Source: Phocoena phocoena
Taxonomy: Eukaryota; Chordata; Mammalia; Artiodactyla; Phocoenidae
DNA length: 64,000 nucleotides
Direction: 5' to 3'
Assembly (NCBI RefSeq): GCF_963924675.1
Contig: NC_089234.1
Location: 61,353,153-61,417,152 of the forward strand
Shown here: one piece after another, positions 59,747 to 64,000 of the stretch
Layout: the number at the start of each line of letters is the position of its first letter
Numbering within the stretch: the first letter of the stretch is position 1
The notes under the pieces: model-generated
Told to the model about the DNA's origin: nothing
Seen by the model: only the letters and a program-made list of their open reading frames with translations
The model's database searches: none
Translations under genes and position numbers: made by a program

Positions 59747-62700
59747 ATCAGTCTAGGCACCATTATAAAAATATGGCTAAAGAGCTTTCTAAAAGACTTG
59801 AAACATACAGTGGTATTGTATTCAGCCATCTTTCTCACTAGAGTAAACTGGTTTTCCCCCATACCATTTAAACAAGTTTATCCTTTACCATTAACCTGTG
59901 GTAGCGACTTTGTCATAGTTCCTTTCCACACTTGGGCCTTGCTCCTCTGTCCTTGTGCAAATACCATGCTGGCTCTCACTACAGCAATCTATTGCTAGGG
60001 CAAGTCCCCTTTATACTTTAAAGTTGACTTAGCTATTGGTAGACACTCTTCACCATATAGGTTTTAGAGTAAACGTATTCTTCAAATTAAGGATTTGGGA
60101 TTACTTTGAATTTATAAAACGAATTTAGAGAGAACCAAAATCCTTAATTCTTTTATAGAACATGGACTATTCATTCACTCAGAACCTTATTAGAACCTTA
60201 AGTTAATTCCTAGAAACCTTATAATTAAGTACATTCTCTCTTCCTGGCTTGCTAAATTAAATCCTAAACAGGTGTAAACTACCTTTCTTGCTAGAAGAAA
60301 AAGCACTTGACTTTTTTTTCTTCCTTGTATTAACATGGTAAAATACCTTTAGACTTCTGAATCTGAACTCTCCTTTTTTTCCTGGGATAAAACCTACTTG
60401 ATCGCATAATCTTACGTACACCATTGGATTCAGTTAACTAACTTTTCAGTCTTTTGCATCCACAGTTATAAGTGGAATGGGCCTGTGACTTTTCTGGCTG
60501 GGAACTAAATCTGATACTCCATAGCAATAAAATCATTCTTCCACAGAGTGCTCCAAAATAAGTTATACCTTTGAATGCCCAGAACATATTCAAGCTAGGA
60601 AAGAAGGCTGTCTGACTCCTCACACTGGCCCAGAGGCATTTGCCCACCGTGGTGGGCTACTGGTCAGCAGAGCTGGTGTTTCCACGCTGGCCTGCCTGAA
60701 GCCACTTTGGGGGATGTTCAGCCAGTGAACATCTGCAGTATTATCTCCAGAGAGCTAAGCCAGTTCTTCATGTTCATGCAGATATAGCAAGTTTGAACTT
60801 GTGGGATCATTTGAGAATTTAATGTCAAGTCTTCAGCTTTAGTCAAAAAAGATGTACCACATTTTTCCAGACTCTCCTGTATTTACAATAACTCAGTTGT
60901 TATGAGAAGGAGCACATTACTCCAGAAAGACAAGCAAAAATGTCTTTCAGAGATCACTACTGCAGTGGTCTAGTACTTACGCAGATATTTCTCTATATAT
61001 GAAATGGGACCAAACCTGAATACAATCTTATAATTCTTTCAGTCATTGATCTATCTTCACATCAGTAAGAGCTCATTGAACTCATATTTCAGATTTTTCC
61101 ATTGACCCCAATGTTCCCTAGAACCTGTCCAAACAGTTCTCAATCCTACCATGCCTTGTCTGGTTATATATCTAGTTTCAATCTAGTATAGTCCCTTCTG
61201 ATCTTTAAGAGACCAGGTAAGTTCTAGGACATCCCACATTCTAGATTGGTTTGGTAGCTGCCTTTTAGTGTTGTCTAGCTTGTACTTCTATCTTCTGTAT
61301 ATCCTGGAACTTAGAACTTGCATCTAAATGTTTGAGGTTTAGTGTAATGTTGAACTCAAATTTATTTTGGGTAATACTCCATGTTATATCGTCAGACGAT
61401 GCGATTAGTGAATTTCTACTGGTTTAAGGTGGCAGTCTGATGCCTCATGTCTCTCTCCTTGTGATTAGGAAGAAATTCAATGTGTCATCACTTCAGCATT
61501 AGACAGACATTCAGTGTCCTGCCTCCACATATTAGCTATCCTGACACACACCGACAGTCCTTGCCTGGATCTGGGATGCTGTACTTAGAGGCAATGCTGC
61601 CCTCAGTCTCCTCTGCAGAGGGTTTGATACACTGGCAGACGGAGCTCCATCCTGGTTCTCCTGGGTGTCCACCACTCGTTTTCTCCCAACTCCTGGGATT
61701 GATGCAGCTGTTTCACATGACGGTACCTCTGTTCCAACAGCGAGTTTTCTCAGATTTACTCTTTACTAGCAGAGACCTTGTGAGGACCTAGTTAACTTTC
61801 AGTAGCTTCTCTTTAAAGAGCTTTTGTGTTCTCATTGAAAGGTTCCCAGGGGTGTTATCCTGGGGAAAGCAGGCACTTTGAAATAGATGGGAGCTTACAG
61901 TCGGTTGTGCTAGTGAACACCCTCTAAGTGTGCGTGAGCCCTTCACACTGCAGCATCACCTTGGGCAGCGGATATGGTAATGAATGGGAGGAAGGCCTCT
62001 GCCCTCCAGGTGAATGAGGCTGCATGGACTTCACAGGCTGCTATGACGAGCATGCCACTGAGACTAGGGTCAGGCCAACTGCTGGAGGCAGACCTTAGAA
62101 TCTTACTCAGACCTGCTGTGGCTTATGCGGGTCTGACGCTGACAGCACCCATGGGGCATCCAAGGCTGGCCCTTTTGACCCCACCTTCACGTTCTGATGT
62201 TGTGGTAAGAACCACAGTCATGGAGATTGCTGAGAGCAGATGCTCCTAGAAGACGAGGTAGCATCTTAGACTATGCCAAAGCCTCTGGTAGGCCTTGCCC
62301 TGATGGTGACTTTGTGCCCAAAGGGACGGATTGACTTTTTGAGCCATACATATTCATGGCTGCTCCTGAATGTTGCTGGCCCCCAAAGGTCCTTCTGTGC
62401 TAATATGTTTAGTAATAAAGGTAACAGTAAAATTCAACATGTGAGGCCACTGCTGGCATCTATCCTCCACTGGCCAGGGAGGGGGATGGGGCAAGGGCTG
62501 TTCTCATTCAAAGAATTCTTCAGCCAGTGTGGTAGTGATGCTGTTTCTGTTAGTGTAACGTGTAGTGACTGAGACAGGCACTGGGCATCTTGCTGTCAGT
62601 TATGTTCAGTGACTCTCTGCCCTCTTTCCCTGTCACCGTGCACCAAAAGTCACGAGTACCTCACTGACATGATGGAAGAGGAAATGATGTCACTTCTGTT

Positions 62701-64000
62701 CCAGGGCATTAGAGGGGTAGCTGTGCTTTCCCCATGTTCTTGTGTGGAGGTGACCCTGAACCTGCCATTCCTGGGCCTGTACTAAGAAGAGAGCCTTGCA
62801 CAAACCACCTTACTCTCATGAGACTTGAGCCAGACGTAAACCTTTGTGTCAAGCCATCTAGAACTGAGTTACGAGGCCATAACTTAGCATTACCTGGACT
62901 GATACATGTACCCCATGGACTGGGAAATACTCTCCCAACCAACTCCATCACTGCCCATCTCTGCCTCAGCTGTGACAGCCATTGCTGCTCCTGGGACAAA
63001 TCCAGATCTCCAGAGCTGTCACCCTAGGGCCCAGGCTGTGTTCAGAGCTTAAACACCTTGCTGTTCCCTCTACTTCTGGTAAGATACCATGTGATCTTGT
63101 TCTCCCAAGGTCTCACTTCTTACTTCTTTAGGCCACCCCCTGGAAGAGAGTTCAGACTGTCTCTACTCTGGTACAAACTGAAGCTAGAACACCACTGATT
63201 CTTTTTCCATAGAATTCTCAAGCTAGTAAGAGAACTCTTTTCCTACACTTAGCAGATGAAGATGACATCTTATTAGAAAGTACAAAACTAGATCTTGGAC
63301 TAGAACTTTAAAGGGAAGCATTTGAAGAACATTCTACCACAAGAATACATAAAACAAAAACAGTGGGAAACCAAAACTCAGTATCCACTTAATGTTTTGG
63401 TGTTGCTGCTTCTACTCTTCTGCAGCATATGGGGCTTTAGCCAGGTGTTGATCTGGTTCTCTGGCACTTACATAGACTTGTGGACTCTTCCAATCATAGA
63501 AGCTCAAACCGATCTGTTGCCCGTTTGTATTGGTGGCTTGACCTTATCAGGGGTGAAGACTCTAAATCTCTCCTGACTTGCCACTGGGTCTCTTTCTATC
63601 CCCCTGGCCCACCTGTAAGCTGGCAGAGGTGCTTTTCTGGGGAGAATTCCTGAGACTCAGAGTGGCTGAGGTTTGATAAGCCTACCAAGGGGTAGGCTTC
63701 TGCTGCCCCAGAGGCCACCCTAGGCCAGTACAAAGCAGCACCTAGGAGGCAAGGAATTGCAGTGAGGCTCCTGGGGTTATCACTTGCGGACCTTGCTGGC
63801 CTAGGAGACATGGCAGCCTGCAGGGTCAGGGATACGTGCTGGGCTCTTGCCTCATTCTTCCTACCGTGTGCGGAGCCCTGCTCCCTCAGCATGTCTTCTG
63901 TGGCCTGTGGGGACAGCTTTTCACTCTTCTCCTTTGAGTCTGTTCTTTACCCCAGGTGTGGGGGGCCAGGGGGTGGGGGGCAGGAGAGGACACAGTAGGG
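59747..64000. other. CTAG-rich DNA to window end, no gene recognised
   Basis: Antisense L1 wording is faintly readable at about 60350-60465 ('gggataaaacctacttgatc', 'cattggattcagtt'). From 61480 to 63998 plus-strand frames of 78-103 codons follow one another at 61480, 61974, 62273, 62734, 63322 and 63762, but none shows a domain or a supported splice border. G-runs of 5-6 bases close the window (63960-63980). Confidence 0.5.

Noticed and set aside
43000..60000. XIST-like long non-coding RNA locus
   Set aside because: CpG poverty and a tandem array suggested it, but I found none of the characteristic XIST A-repeat wording ('cccatcgggg' or its reverse) and no C-rich B-repeat. The idea is not supported by the sequence.
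61480..63998. Row of plus-strand frames of 78-103 codons, considered as exons of one gene
   Set aside because: Spacing is loose, the frames differ, no domain is seen, and no consistent donor/acceptor sites at their borders could be supported.
1..64000. CRISPR arrays, bacterial operons, phage genes, rRNA or tRNA genes
   Set aside because: The sequence is mammalian. tRNA-like words belong to tRNA-derived SINEs, and no array of regularly spaced identical repeats is present.

Overview
The window is nuclear DNA from a mammal, almost certainly a whale or dolphin. The strongest evidence is about ten tRNA-derived SINEs of the CHR type. They begin 'gggcttccctggtgg', carry 'ccgatgcaggggac' and 'cggagcggctggg', and end in poly(A) or an (AAATA)n-like tail. 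This family is typical of cetaceans and their hippo relatives. The cetartiodactyl-type L1 3' ends, MIR, L2, hAT-Charlie and MaLR-like relics fit a mammal. I found no host protein-coding gene, tRNA, rRNA, known snoRNA/miRNA, CRISPR array or CpG-island promoter. The longer open frames are L1 ORF1/ORF2 remnants, readings through SINEs, or chance frames.

Layout. 1-5.2 kb is a pile of minus-strand L1 fragments, broken by an older repeat and a younger L1 3' end. 5.2-13.4 kb is ordinary mid-GC intergenic or intronic DNA with MIRs, a MaLR-like LTR, a CHR SINE, and a ~1 kb hAT relic holding two SINEs. 13.4-15.6 kb has two head-to-tail plus-strand L1 3' ends, the second split by two SINEs. 15.6-23.5 kb is ordinary sequence rich in MIR/L2 relics, with one AT-rich island (17.21-17.32 kb) that looks like a conserved enhancer candidate and one further L1/SINE pair.

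From about 24 kb to the end the base-word composition changes. CTAG becomes roughly two to three times denser than in the first 23 kb and CpG becomes very scarce. Old L1 pieces here are unusually worn. Younger insertions stand out against this background: an L1 with a nearly complete but broken ORF2 at 35.4-40.0 kb, an L1 3' end at 42.8-43.35 kb, and SINEs at 29.5, 32.6, 39.1, 50.6 and 59.5 kb.

This right-hand domain also holds short duplications that ordinary repeat content does not explain. They include a ~145 bp minisatellite (53.58-54.38 kb), several 22-28 bp tandem doublets, a 29 bp and a 33 bp segment copied to distant sites, and a pair of diverged ~0.85 kb blocks about 3 kb apart, with a partial third relative at 48.0 kb. 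The composition shift and this patchwork of copying are the features most worth checking. No gene system or cooperating gene set is visible.
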